From positions 1-64,000 of the forward strand of contig WGNB01000014.1 in the NCBI GenBank assembly GCA_016124795.1: a stretch of DNA of 64,000 nt, in the 5' to 3' direction. This stretch comes from Rhodopseudomonas sp. (GTDB lineage Bacteria > Pseudomonadota > Alphaproteobacteria > Rhizobiales > Xanthobacteraceae). Under the pieces are notes generated by a model. The model did no database searches. It was given only the letters and a program-made list of their open reading frames with translations, and was not told the origin of the DNA. The translations under genes and the position numbers were made by a program. Below, one piece after another: positions 32,169 through 40,588 of the stretch (position 1 is the first letter of the stretch; the number at the start of each line of letters is the position of its first letter).

Positions 32169-33347
32169 ATGGCCCGTTATGTCATCTTTACGGAAAGCCT
32201 TTTTACAAAACGTGATTGGGACCGCTTTGGTTGCGCCGATTTTGTCGCTGCCGGCTATGATGTGGTTTGCATCGAAATCGGCCATTTGTTTGGTAGCAAG
32301 AGCGGAACGCTGGGTCGTGGAGATTTCACATCCATTCCGGAAGCTGTCGTGCCGGCTGACCTCGCGGCGCTCGATGCCTTCCTGCGCTTGATCGCCGATG
32401 CGGATCTTGTCTTCATGCAGGTCTCGCTATCCCAGCGTACCCGCGGCTTCTTCCGGATGCTGAAGGTTCGTAATGTTCAATATTGCGTTGCAACAATGGG
32501 GCCGATTCCGACCTCGAGGATGCGAAGCTTCAAGTCGGCGCTATCGCTGTCGAATTATCTGAAACTGCGGACCGAGGATTTTAGGAGCATATTTTATTGG
32601 CTCGGCAAACTGGGCCGGCAAATTCTATCCGAAGGTACGGATTACTTTCGTTTACAGCCACCTAAAGTCTGGCTCACGTCCGGCACACGTTCGCTGTCGC
32701 ACTATCTACACTGGCCGCAGTTATGGCGGGCGCGGCCGGTTCCCGTCGCAAGCTATGACTACAAAATTGCCCGTTCTTGCCAGCGCCAAGGAAGTCCTGC
32801 GGGCCGGACCGCGGTATTTCTCGACGAGGCCTATGCCGATCATCCCGATTACGACATTCTCGATCAGAAATCTCCCGTCGATGGCAATCGATACTGGACG
32901 TCGCTCGAGAAATTGTTCCAGGCTGTCGAGAAGGAGACGGGCCTGACGGTTATAATCGCGCCTCATCCGAAATCGAGCGGGGTGCCCGCTCAGATAGAGC
33001 CGCGCCGTTGGATAAAAGACCATTCGTCGGCTGAACTTGTTCGCGACAGCGAATTGGCTCTGTGCCATTCGAGCACGGCGGTGTCATTTGCGGTCTATTT
33101 CCGAAAGCCGGTGATTTTTCTCACGACCGACCAGATCGAAGGCTCGATACCGGGTGCGTTGGTCGTGAGAATGTCGAGCTATTTCGGCGCCCGCCGGGTT
33201 AATGCCGACAGGTTCGTTTCCTCGGAGCTTCGGATTCCCGAGGTCGATGAGGGTGTCTACGCACGGTATCAAAATTCGTACCTCAAGCCGCGGGATGCGA
33301 CCGATGCATCGCCGTGGGAGGTAATGCGCAAAGAAATGAAGAAGTGA
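32169..33347 (+). CDS. Unknown protein with GT-B / sialyltransferase-like motifs
   Basis: 392 residues from the ATG at 32169; the frame is open upstream through the hairpin. No family recognised with certainty. Visible motifs: FLDEAYADHPDYD, VIIAPHPKSSG (an HP motif) and LCHSSTAVSFAVYFRKPVIF (a Ser-Ser-Thr motif followed by a GT-B donor-site helix). Acidic, HP and S-S/T motifs in this order recall bacterial CMP-sialic acid transferases (GT38, GT52), although CDP-glycerol-type transferases share parts. It sits between the exporter and a methyltransferase. A role in adding one of the CMP-nonulosonates made here is possible. Confidence 0.6.
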   Translation: MARYVIFTESLFTKRDWDRFGCADFVAAGYDVVCIEIGHLFGSKSGTLGRGDFTSIPEAVVPADLAALDAFLRLIADADLVFMQVSLSQRTRGFFRMLKVRNVQYCVATMGPIPTSRMRSFKSALSLSNYLKLRTEDFRSIFYWLGKLGRQILSEGTDYFRLQPPKVWLTSGTRSLSHYLHWPQLWRARPVPVASYDYKIARSCQRQGSPAGRTAVFLDEAYADHPDYDILDQKSPVDGNRYWTSLEKLFQAVEKETGLTVIIAPHPKSSGVPAQIEPRRWIKDHSSAELVRDSELALCHSSTAVSFAVYFRKPVIFLTTDQIEGSIPGALVVRMSSYFGARRVNADRFVSSELRIPEVDEGVYARYQNSYLKPRDATDASPWEVMRKEMKK

Positions 33348-33348
33348 C

Positions 33349-34296
33349 ATGAATAAAGAATTGTTGACGGTGCTCGATTCGATCGCGCGCGAGGCCGATA
33401 GCGGTCAATTTGAAAGGCGCGATTTCAAAGGCGTCCTGACCGGGTTCAGCGGTGAAAAATTGATGCACTGTCTGCAAGCGCTGACCCGCGCGCTTTGCGG
33501 TAAGGACGCCGTGTATGTCGAAATCGGTGTGTTTCAAGGCCTGACACTGTTGTCGAACGCGGTCGCCAACCCAGGGGTAGATTGTTTCGGAATCGATAAT
33601 TTTTCGTTGTTCAACGAGGGCAAGGGAAATTTCGCCCTGGTTCAGGAACGGATGAAGAAGCTCGGCGTCACCAACGCCACGATCATCAACGCCGATTACG
33701 AAGACGCCTTGCATCACCTCGCGAGCCATATTGGCCCTCGCAAAGTCGGGGTATTCTTCGTCGACGGTCCGCATGATTACCGCAGCCAATTGTTGCCGTT
33801 ATTGCTGGCCAAACCGTTCCTTGCCGAGAACTGCGCGATCGTGGTCGATGATTCGAATTATGCCCATGTCCGGCAGGCAAATGGGGACTTCCTGCGATCG
33901 GAGCCGGAATTCGCGCTGCTGTTCGAAGCCTATACCCGCGCTCATATCGCCAACCTGCCCGCTACCGAGAAAGCGGAGGTTGCCGCCGGCTGGTGGAATG
34001 GCGCGCATGTAATGGTTCGCGATCCTTCAGGCCTGATTCCCCGTGCCTATCCGGCCGAAGATGCCAAGCATCTTTATGTCGAGTCGCATGAAACGTTCCG
34101 GCATGAGTTCGCGGAACTGGCCTTTCCGGCTTTGAAGGCGGCGCAGACGATGCTGGATGGTACGCCCGAACAGGCTAACGAAGCGATGGCGAGGCTTAAA
34201 ACCATGCTGATCGAAGCGCGTCGCGATCATCCCGACCGGTTCAAGAACCAGAACACTTACAGCGAACGGCTGCCCCAATTTAAGCTTCACGCCTGA
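33349..34296 (+). CDS. CmcI/Methyltransf_24-like SAM-dependent methyltransferase
   Basis: 315 residues. AVYVEIGVFQGLTLLSNAV is the SAM loop, then DCFGIDNFSLF and VGVFFVDGPHDYRSQ with LLPLLLAKPFLAENCAIVVDD. This is typical of class I methyltransferases of the cephalosporin hydroxylase/Methyltransf_24 type. The C-terminal 90 residues are helical and specific to this protein. It starts one base after the preceding stop. The target is unknown; glycan O-methylation fits the context. Confidence 0.7.
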   Translation: MNKELLTVLDSIAREADSGQFERRDFKGVLTGFSGEKLMHCLQALTRALCGKDAVYVEIGVFQGLTLLSNAVANPGVDCFGIDNFSLFNEGKGNFALVQERMKKLGVTNATIINADYEDALHHLASHIGPRKVGVFFVDGPHDYRSQLLPLLLAKPFLAENCAIVVDDSNYAHVRQANGDFLRSEPEFALLFEAYTRAHIANLPATEKAEVAAGWWNGAHVMVRDPSGLIPRAYPAEDAKHLYVESHETFRHEFAELAFPALKAAQTMLDGTPEQANEAMARLKTMLIEARRDHPDRFKNQNTYSERLPQFKLHA

Positions 34297-34318
34297 TCCG
34301 TAGCCGGTAGAAAGAAAA

Positions 34319-35413
34319 ATGTCGCTGAGGGTTGGTATTGCCGGATATGGCGTCGTGGGAAAGCGGCGCCGGCATTTCATCGACTTGCATCCGGAACTGA
34401 AAACAGTGGCGGTGTGCGATCGAACGTTCGCCGGAGACGGTGTTCTCGACGACGGCGTGCGGCATTTCCGCGATTATCGGGACCTGCTCAGGCAGGACAT
34501 CGATTTGTTGTTCGTTTGCCTGACCAACGACATCGCGGCCGAGGTGACGGTTGCCGGTCTTGAAACGAATCGGCATGTTTTCTGCGAGAAGCCGCCGGGC
34601 CGCAATCTGTCTGATATCGCCAGCGTGATCGCTTGCGAACGCAGGAATCCGCATCTCAAGCTGAAATACGGCTTTAATCATCGGTATCACGATTCTGTCC
34701 GCGATGCCGAGCTGATCATCAAGTCGGGCGAATTGGGCCGTGTCTTGAATTTGCGTGGCGTTTACGGCAAGAGCAAATTCATCAATTTTGGCGATCAAAA
34801 TGCCTGGCGGGTGCATCGTGACAAGGCCGGCGGCGGCATACTGCTCGATCAGGGCATCCACATGGCCGACCTGATGCGGCTGTTCGCCGGAGAGTTCGTC
34901 GACGTTCACAGCTTCGTCAGCAATGACTACTGGAAATATGACGTCGAAGATAATGCTTACGCGCTGATGCGGACCAGGGATCGCGTTGTCGCGATGCTGC
35001 ACTCAAGTGCGACTCAGTGGCGGCATTATTTTAATCTCGAGATCACCTTGGCCAAGGGCTCCCTGTTATTGTCCGGTATTCTGTCGGGCTCCAAGAGCTA
35101 CGGCGCCGAGACACTGACGGTTGTGCGCGCTTCCGATGACGATTCGGGCGATCCGAAGGAAACGACGACGCGCTACAATCAGGATCCGTCGTGGCAATCC
35201 GAAATCGCGGATTTTGCCAGCGCCGTGATCGATGATCGGCCGGTGTCGGTCGGGTCGTCGGTGGATGCTTATCGGACGATGGAGCTGGTTTATCGGATTT
35301 ATTGCGCCGATCCGGAATGGCAGGCGCGCTGGCAATTATCCGGCGACCTGGCCGCCGATCCGGCACTGGCGGATATTGTTGGCCCGCTGTCGGTCGCCGC
35401 GGGTGGGCAATAG
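34319..35413 (+). CDS. Gfo/Idh/MocA-family sugar oxidoreductase
   Basis: 364 residues. The N-terminal Rossmann domain has VGIAGYGVVGKRRRHFI. The family motif is VFCEKPPGRNL with the catalytic-region EKP. KYGFNHRYHDSV and GGGILLDQGIHMADLMRLF form the substrate side. Members oxidise or reduce a sugar hydroxyl (often C3 of a nucleotide sugar) using NAD(P). A second family member at 47334 is more WlbA-like. The partner for this one may be the acyltransferase that follows; no aminotransferase adjoins. Confidence 0.8.
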   Translation: MSLRVGIAGYGVVGKRRRHFIDLHPELKTVAVCDRTFAGDGVLDDGVRHFRDYRDLLRQDIDLLFVCLTNDIAAEVTVAGLETNRHVFCEKPPGRNLSDIASVIACERRNPHLKLKYGFNHRYHDSVRDAELIIKSGELGRVLNLRGVYGKSKFINFGDQNAWRVHRDKAGGGILLDQGIHMADLMRLFAGEFVDVHSFVSNDYWKYDVEDNAYALMRTRDRVVAMLHSSATQWRHYFNLEITLAKGSLLLSGILSGSKSYGAETLTVVRASDDDSGDPKETTTRYNQDPSWQSEIADFASAVIDDRPVSVGSSVDAYRTMELVYRIYCADPEWQARWQLSGDLAADPALADIVGPLSVAAGGQ

Positions 35414-35418
35414 CGGCG

Positions 35419-36099
35419 ATGGCGGCCTCGGCGCGACGATCCCTGGTTTGGCGGATCTTGTCGATTCTCGTTTGTCCGTTATCGGCGAACCGCCGCGCGT
35501 TGCTGAATTTGTTGTTCTGCCGGTACTGGCCGCAAATCTGGGGCACGCCGCTCTACTGGCTGCAAAGCTGGTGGCTGGGTATCGAACAGGCGGCGATGCC
35601 GCAGGTCTATGGGTTGCCGGAAATCAAACGCGCGCCGGGTGCGCGGATTGTTTTGGGCCGGCGGGTGCAGTTGAATTCGTCATCGGTGCGCACGGTTGCT
35701 GCCACGCTTTCCGGGCCGGTGCGCCTTGCCGCCCTGTCGGCATCGGCTTCCATCCTTGTGGAAGAAGGTGTTGGCCTCAACGGGACATCGATCACGGCGC
35801 GTTCGAAAGCGATCAGAATTGGCGCGGGTACGCTCGTCGGACCGAATGTCGTGATCGTCGACGCTGATTTTCATGCTATCTGGCCGCCGGATGCCCGCGC
35901 CGTCTCGCCGGCGATCGAGTCGGATGCCGACGTCACCATCGGACGAAATGTCTGGATCGGTATGGGCAGTATGATCCTCAAGGGTGTCACCATCGGCGAC
36001 GGCGCGGTGATCGCGGCCGGTAGCGTGGTGACTCGCGATGTCGCGGCCAATTCGTTGGCTGGCGGGTTGCCCGCGCGCTTTATTCGCTCGCTTCCATAA
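35419..36099 (+). CDS. Hexapeptide-repeat O-acetyltransferase (WcaF/NodL type)
   Basis: 226 residues. A basic, hydrophobic N-terminal stretch (about 1-60) may contact the membrane. Hexapeptide turns run from about 75 to 215 and end in the xenobiotic/maltose-acetyltransferase-like pattern: VVIVDADFHAIWPPDAR, VTIGRNVWIGMGSMILKGVT, AVIAAGSVVTRDVAAN, AGGLPARFIRSL. It probably O-acetylates a sugar of the glycan with acetyl-CoA. It starts 5 bases after the oxidoreductase stop. Confidence 0.8.
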   Translation: MAASARRSLVWRILSILVCPLSANRRALLNLLFCRYWPQIWGTPLYWLQSWWLGIEQAAMPQVYGLPEIKRAPGARIVLGRRVQLNSSSVRTVAATLSGPVRLAALSASASILVEEGVGLNGTSITARSKAIRIGAGTLVGPNVVIVDADFHAIWPPDARAVSPAIESDADVTIGRNVWIGMGSMILKGVTIGDGAVIAAGSVVTRDVAANSLAGGLPARFIRSLP

Positions 36100-36144
36100 A
36101 ATCGGGACACAAGTTCCGGCATGAGGACGACCCAAGGGTAACCG

Positions 36145-36924
36145 ATGGCAAAAAGTCTGAAACAGAAATTGCGGGAGCGGCAGCTCACCGTCGGCAGCTG
36201 GCTGAGTCTGTCCGGGTTGGACAGCTGTGAAATCATGGCCAAGGCCGGCTTTGAATGGCTGGTCATCGACATGGAACATACGGCCATCAGCTCGGGCCGG
36301 ATGGTCGACCTGATCCGTATTATCGATCTGTGTGGCATTACACCGTTGGTGCGGGTCGGCGCCAACGATCCACTGCTGATCAAACACGCGATGGATGCCG
36401 GCGCGCAGGGCATCATCGTGCCGATGATCCGGACGGCGGAGGAAATGGCCGCCGCGGTATCGTCGGCTTATTACCCGCCGACCGGCACCCGTGGGGTTGG
36501 ACTGTTTCGTGCCCAGGACTATGGCCGGTCCTTCCCCGAATATCGCGAACGCGCCGGCCGAGAAACCGTTGTGATTGCTCAAATCGAGCACAAGGATGCG
36601 GTCGAGAATCTTGACGCGATCCTCGCGGTCGATGGGGTCGATGGCTTTCTGATCGGCCCTTACGACCTGTCCGGTTCGCTCGGCAAACCAGGTGACTTTG
36701 AAAGCGCCGCCTTCAAGGCCTGCATGGCCAAAGTCACCGACGCTCTGAAAAACGCGCCGGTGCCCGGCGGCGTGCACTTGGTGCATCCGCAGCGCGATCA
36801 ATTGAAGAAGTTGGCCGATGAAGGCTACAAATTCCTCGTTTATGGCGTCGATCAAATCTTTCTCGTAAACGCCATTGTCGGCGAAGCGGCATTTGCCCAC
36901 GAACTTGTCGAGACATCGAAATGA
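36145..36924 (+). CDS. HpcH/HpaI-family class II pyruvate aldolase
   Basis: 259 residues, TIM barrel. The catalytic and metal residues line up with HpaI: His45 (IDMEHT), Arg70 (TPLVRVGAND), metal ligands Glu148 (IAQIEHK) and Asp174 (GPYDLSGSLG). HpaI-type enzymes reversibly condense pyruvate with an aldehyde to give 4-hydroxy-2-keto (3-deoxy-2-ulosonic) acids. The next gene overlaps it and is a KdsB-like CMP-transferase, whose substrates are such acids. A degradative role is usual for this family, so an anabolic role is an inference from context. Confidence 0.82.
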   Translation: MAKSLKQKLRERQLTVGSWLSLSGLDSCEIMAKAGFEWLVIDMEHTAISSGRMVDLIRIIDLCGITPLVRVGANDPLLIKHAMDAGAQGIIVPMIRTAEEMAAAVSSAYYPPTGTRGVGLFRAQDYGRSFPEYRERAGRETVVIAQIEHKDAVENLDAILAVDGVDGFLIGPYDLSGSLGKPGDFESAAFKACMAKVTDALKNAPVPGGVHLVHPQRDQLKKLADEGYKFLVYGVDQIFLVNAIVGEAAFAHELVETSK

Positions 36925-37685
36925 AGGCGATTTGTGTCATTCCGGCGCGCATGGCATCGAGCCGGTTCCCGGGTAAGCCGCTCAAGCCGCTTGTCGGTAT
37001 GTCTTTGATTCAGCATGTCTATTTACGCTGTCGTTTGTACGATGGATTCGACCGGGTGGTGGTCGCGACCTGCGATGACGCGATCGCCGACAATATCCGG
37101 TCGGTCGGCGGCGAGGCCGTCATGACCGCCGATAGCCACGAGCGGGCGACCGATCGCGTCGAGGAGGCCGTCGGACATCTCGCCCTTGGCTTGAGCGACG
37201 ATGACCTCGTGCTGATGGTGCAGGGTGACGAAATCCTTGTAACGCCCGATATGCTGTCGCGTATCGTGGCCGCGTTTCAGGCAACCCGCCCGGCCGTCGT
37301 CAATCTCGTCAGCCGGCTTTATAGCGAGGCCGATCACAATGACCCGAATTGCGTGAAGGTCGTGATGGCGCCCGATCAGCGCATTCTCTACTTCTCGCGT
37401 TCCGCGATCCCGTCGCGGTCGCGAGCGCCGGATGCGCCGATCTATCAACAGACCGGCGTTATCGCCTTTCGCGCCGACTTCTTGCGCAAGTTCAGCCAGC
37501 TTCCTCAGACCCCGCTGGAGAAAATCGAGTCCTGTGACATGCTGCGGGTCGTCGAGCATGGCCTGCCCATCAGCGCCGTGCTGAGCGATCTGGAGACCAT
37601 CGGCGTCGACACGGAAGCCGACTGGCGTCGCGCCGAAGCTGTTCTTGCAAATGACCCGCTGCTCCCGGCCTATCGCCGGAATTAA
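36921..37685 (+). CDS. kdsB: KdsB-like CMP-3-deoxy-ulosonate cytidylyltransferase
   Basis: 254 residues. The CTP site is CVIPARMASSRFPGKPLKPL, followed by VVVATCDDAIAD, DSHERATDRVEEA, VMVQGDEILVTPDML (KdsB normally has QGDEP) and YQQTGVIAFRADFLRKF. KdsB proper would have DHxSGTDRxxE; here the corresponding loop is DSHERATDRVEEA, so the substrate may not be Kdo. It overlaps the aldolase gene (ATGA). A true housekeeping kdsB is usually elsewhere on the chromosome, which supports a special role. Confidence 0.78.
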   Translation: MKAICVIPARMASSRFPGKPLKPLVGMSLIQHVYLRCRLYDGFDRVVVATCDDAIADNIRSVGGEAVMTADSHERATDRVEEAVGHLALGLSDDDLVLMVQGDEILVTPDMLSRIVAAFQATRPAVVNLVSRLYSEADHNDPNCVKVVMAPDQRILYFSRSAIPSRSRAPDAPIYQQTGVIAFRADFLRKFSQLPQTPLEKIESCDMLRVVEHGLPISAVLSDLETIGVDTEADWRRAEAVLANDPLLPAYRRN

Positions 37686-37754
37686 TAAAACGCTGAAGCG
37701 CGCATTGCCTTTAAATTCTTCGCCACGGATGCTCGTCAAACGAGGGCATTTTAA

Positions 37755-38831
37755 ATGACCGATTTAAAGCAGAGACTCGAAAAATATATCGCCTCCGCCG
37801 CCTTCTCCGAGATTCCGGATTACAGCTTGTCGGAATATTGGAGCCATTATCATAGCGGTATGACGATCAATATCGGCGTGGCCGGCGTCAAGGTCGCAGG
37901 CGGCAGCGGCCTTTACGAGCCTCGCGCGTCGCGCAAGTGGTTTCAAAAAATCGCCAGCCTCGTTTCCGATCCGCGCGGCTATGGCCGAATCGTCGGCCAG
38001 CAGCTTATCCGGCGCGGTTTGCGTAAGTTCGACATGCTGGATGAGCTGGTGACCATGCCGGGCGATGCCGCGTTTGATGCGGTTCATCGCCATTCGCCCG
38101 TAGCGGATATCGATATCAGCCCCCATCGGCTGAACTTTATCGAGATCGCCAAAGTCGATTCGAGCTTTCCCACCAGTGCAGCGGTGAAGGCGGATTTCGC
38201 GAAAAGCGGCCTGACGGCGGAGCCCACCGGTCATATCTTCCTGACGTATTATTACTACAATATTTTGAATAGCCGTGGTGTTTTCGATGACAGTTTTGCC
38301 TTCCTCGAAATTGGCGCGGGGAACGGTAACCTGGCGCGGCTCCTGCTGAAGCGCAGGAAGCGGACGTCCTATATCGTCGATCTGCCGAAGACGCTGATCG
38401 GATCGATCGAGTTCCTGACACGAACGGCGCCGGGCCTTAAGGTCGTTCTGCCGAACGAAGTCGCTGCCGGCTTTGTCGATGCCGATCTTGTATTTCTGAC
38501 ACCCGCGCAGATTTCGTTGATCCCCGACCGATCGGTTTCGCTGGTTGCCAATGTTGCGTCGTTTCAGGAAATGACGCCGACGCAAGTCGCCGAGTATTTC
38601 GCCCTGGCCGATCGGGTGGCCGCGTCAGACGGGTATTTCTTTTCGGTCAATCGTGTCGAGAAGATTCCAGGCGGGCCGTCGATCACCCGCGACGGTTCGG
38701 ACGAGCGTGTCATGCGGGCCGCCGAATTCCCATGGCGCCCGGGCTGGCGTCAGTCGGTCAGGGAGATATGCCGCCTCAACCGTCTGATGATACGAGATAA
38801 CTGCGAGCTTCGTTTGTGCCGGGTGTCGTGA
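37755..38831 (+). CDS. Putative sugar O-methyltransferase
   Basis: 358 residues. The opening IPDYSLSEYWSHYHSG and the central FLTYYYYNIL...FLEIGAGNGNLARLLLKR organisation are those of the putative sugar O-methyltransferase family found in O-antigen loci. The SAM loop is LEIGAGNGN, with the following YIVDLPKTL as motif II. The enzyme probably methylates a hydroxyl of a glycan sugar. It stands 69 bases after the KdsB-like gene and 1 base before the phosphatase start. Confidence 0.75.
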   Translation: MTDLKQRLEKYIASAAFSEIPDYSLSEYWSHYHSGMTINIGVAGVKVAGGSGLYEPRASRKWFQKIASLVSDPRGYGRIVGQQLIRRGLRKFDMLDELVTMPGDAAFDAVHRHSPVADIDISPHRLNFIEIAKVDSSFPTSAAVKADFAKSGLTAEPTGHIFLTYYYYNILNSRGVFDDSFAFLEIGAGNGNLARLLLKRRKRTSYIVDLPKTLIGSIEFLTRTAPGLKVVLPNEVAAGFVDADLVFLTPAQISLIPDRSVSLVANVASFQEMTPTQVAEYFALADRVAASDGYFFSVNRVEKIPGGPSITRDGSDERVMRAAEFPWRPGWRQSVREICRLNRLMIRDNCELRLCRVS

Positions 38832-38832
38832 T

Positions 38833-39603
38833 TTGAACGCGCTGTCCGACGATCAGCTGCGATCCTATTTGAAGATCGCCGAGTCTGCTGCATTGCGGGC
38901 CGCCGACAAGATCAAGGGCCGTGACGCCGAACTGCTGACGGCCGATTCAATCGGACGACGCGATATCAAGTTGGCGGCTGATCGCGCGGCGGAAGCCGCT
39001 ATTCTCGACTATCTTGCCGTAGAAACCGGCATACCGGTTTTGTCGGAAGAGGCCGGGGAAGTCGGCGGTGCGTCAGGCAATGGTTTGCGTTGGGTGGTCG
39101 ATCCACTCGACGGCACCGCTAATTATAGCCGTGGCATACCGTTTTTTTGCGTTTCCATCGCCTTGGAGCATGACGGCGAACCCGTTCTCGGCGTGATCCA
39201 TGATGTAACGCGCGGCGAAACATTCACCGGCGGGGTCGGTCTGGGGGCGTGGCTGGATGGCGTTTCCATTACCGTGGCCCGGAATGCCGATCCGGCGCGG
39301 GCCGTGTTCGCTACCGGCTTGCCGGCGCGCCGTGATTTTTCCGCCGACTCACTCGGTGAATTCGGGCGCTCGCTTGCGCGATGGCAAAAGGTCCGGTTGC
39401 TCGGCAGCGCGGCATTGTCGCTAGCTTATGTCGCGGCGGGACGTTGCGATGCTTATGCCGAGCAGTCGATCATGCCTTGGGACGTGGCGGCCGGCATTGC
39501 GCTCGTTCGCGCGGCCGGCGGCGCGGCCCGTGTCGTCAAACTTGACGCGGGCGGTCTCGACGTGATCGCCGGAAACGCAGCGCTGTTAGAAGCAGCATTT
39601 TGA
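38833..39603 (+). CDS. Inositol monophosphatase-family phosphatase
   Basis: 256 residues. The metal and substrate sites are LSEEAGEV, VDPLDGTANYSRGIPFF and MPWDVAAGIALVRAAGG. The family dephosphorylates inositol phosphate, fructose bisphosphate, PAP or sugar phosphates. Next to an aldolase, a cytidylyltransferase and a dehydrogenase, a sugar-phosphate (or 2-ulosonate phosphate) phosphatase is likely, comparable in logic to KdsC. Start is TTG, 1 base after the previous stop. Confidence 0.82.
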   Translation: MNALSDDQLRSYLKIAESAALRAADKIKGRDAELLTADSIGRRDIKLAADRAAEAAILDYLAVETGIPVLSEEAGEVGGASGNGLRWVVDPLDGTANYSRGIPFFCVSIALEHDGEPVLGVIHDVTRGETFTGGVGLGAWLDGVSITVARNADPARAVFATGLPARRDFSADSLGEFGRSLARWQKVRLLGSAALSLAYVAAGRCDAYAEQSIMPWDVAAGIALVRAAGGAARVVKLDAGGLDVIAGNAALLEAAF

Positions 39604-39610
39604 ACCTGTC

Positions 39611-40588
39611 ATGAACAGCCCAATCGTTCGCGTCGCCGTCGCCTCCCGCTCGTTCTCGCGACATCCGCAATTGCGCAAGGCGCTGTCTGACCGCTATCCG
39701 AACGTGACGTTTAACGATGCCGGCGCATCGCTGGCCGGTGATCAGCTGATCGAGTTTCTGCGCGGTCACGACAGGGCGATTACCGCGCTTGAGAAGCTCG
39801 ACGACGCTCTGTTTTCAGCCGTCCCGGAACTGAGAGTGATTGGCAAATACGGCGTCGGGCTTGATATGATTGATCTTGAGGCGATGCGGCGTCACGGCGT
39901 GAAACTCGGCTGGACCGGCGGGGTCAATCGCCGCGCCGTCTCGGAACTTGTCGTTGCCTTCGCGATCGCGCTCTTGCGCCATGTGCCCGAGGGCGATGCG
40001 CTGGTGCGGGGCGGAGGCTGGCAGCAGCTAAAAGGTCGACAACTATCGGGCCGGACCGTCGGCATTATTGGACTAGGTCACGTCGGCAAGGACCTGGTGC
40101 AATTACTCAAGCCATTCGGCTGCCGGATCCTCGCAAACGATATCCTTCAATTCCCGAATTTCTGCCGCTTGCATGGGGTAACCCAGGTCGCCCTGGATGA
40201 GCTGTTGCGCGAAAGCGATATCGTAACCTTGCACGTACCGCTTGACGGCTCGACGCGCGGTTTGCTGACGAATGCCAGACTGGACTTGATGCGGCGTGAC
40301 GCCGTGCTTATTAACGCGGCGCGCGGCGGCCTGGTCGACGAAGTCGCCTTGCGGGAGAAATTGCGCGACGGTCATCTGGCCGCGGCGGCCTTTGACGTAT
40401 TTGCCGACGAGCCGCCAAGCGATCGTGAGCTTTTGACTCTGCCGAATATGCTGTCGACGCCCCATATCGGCGGCAGCTCGGAAGAGGCTATTTTGGCGAT
40501 GGGGCTGGCCGCGATCGACGGCCTCGATAAGGCCGGCGATCCGATCGAGGTTGCGACGGGCCGGTTTCAGCCAGCGGCTTCGGCGTGA
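39611..40588 (+). CDS. D-isomer-specific 2-hydroxyacid dehydrogenase
   Basis: 325 residues. The NAD site is VGIIGLGHVGKDLVQLL; the catalytic Arg is in INAARGGLVDE, the catalytic Glu/Asp in DVFADEPP and the His in TPHIGGSSEEA. It is similar to phosphoglycerate dehydrogenases. With the aldolase, KdsB-like and IMPase-like genes, it may reduce or form a 2-keto acid used in the pathway. Its last 22 bases overlap the end of gmhA on the other strand. Confidence 0.82.
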   Translation: MNSPIVRVAVASRSFSRHPQLRKALSDRYPNVTFNDAGASLAGDQLIEFLRGHDRAITALEKLDDALFSAVPELRVIGKYGVGLDMIDLEAMRRHGVKLGWTGGVNRRAVSELVVAFAIALLRHVPEGDALVRGGGWQQLKGRQLSGRTVGIIGLGHVGKDLVQLLKPFGCRILANDILQFPNFCRLHGVTQVALDELLRESDIVTLHVPLDGSTRGLLTNARLDLMRRDAVLINAARGGLVDEVALREKLRDGHLAAAAFDVFADEPPSDRELLTLPNMLSTPHIGGSSEEAILAMGLAAIDGLDKAGDPIEVATGRFQPAASA

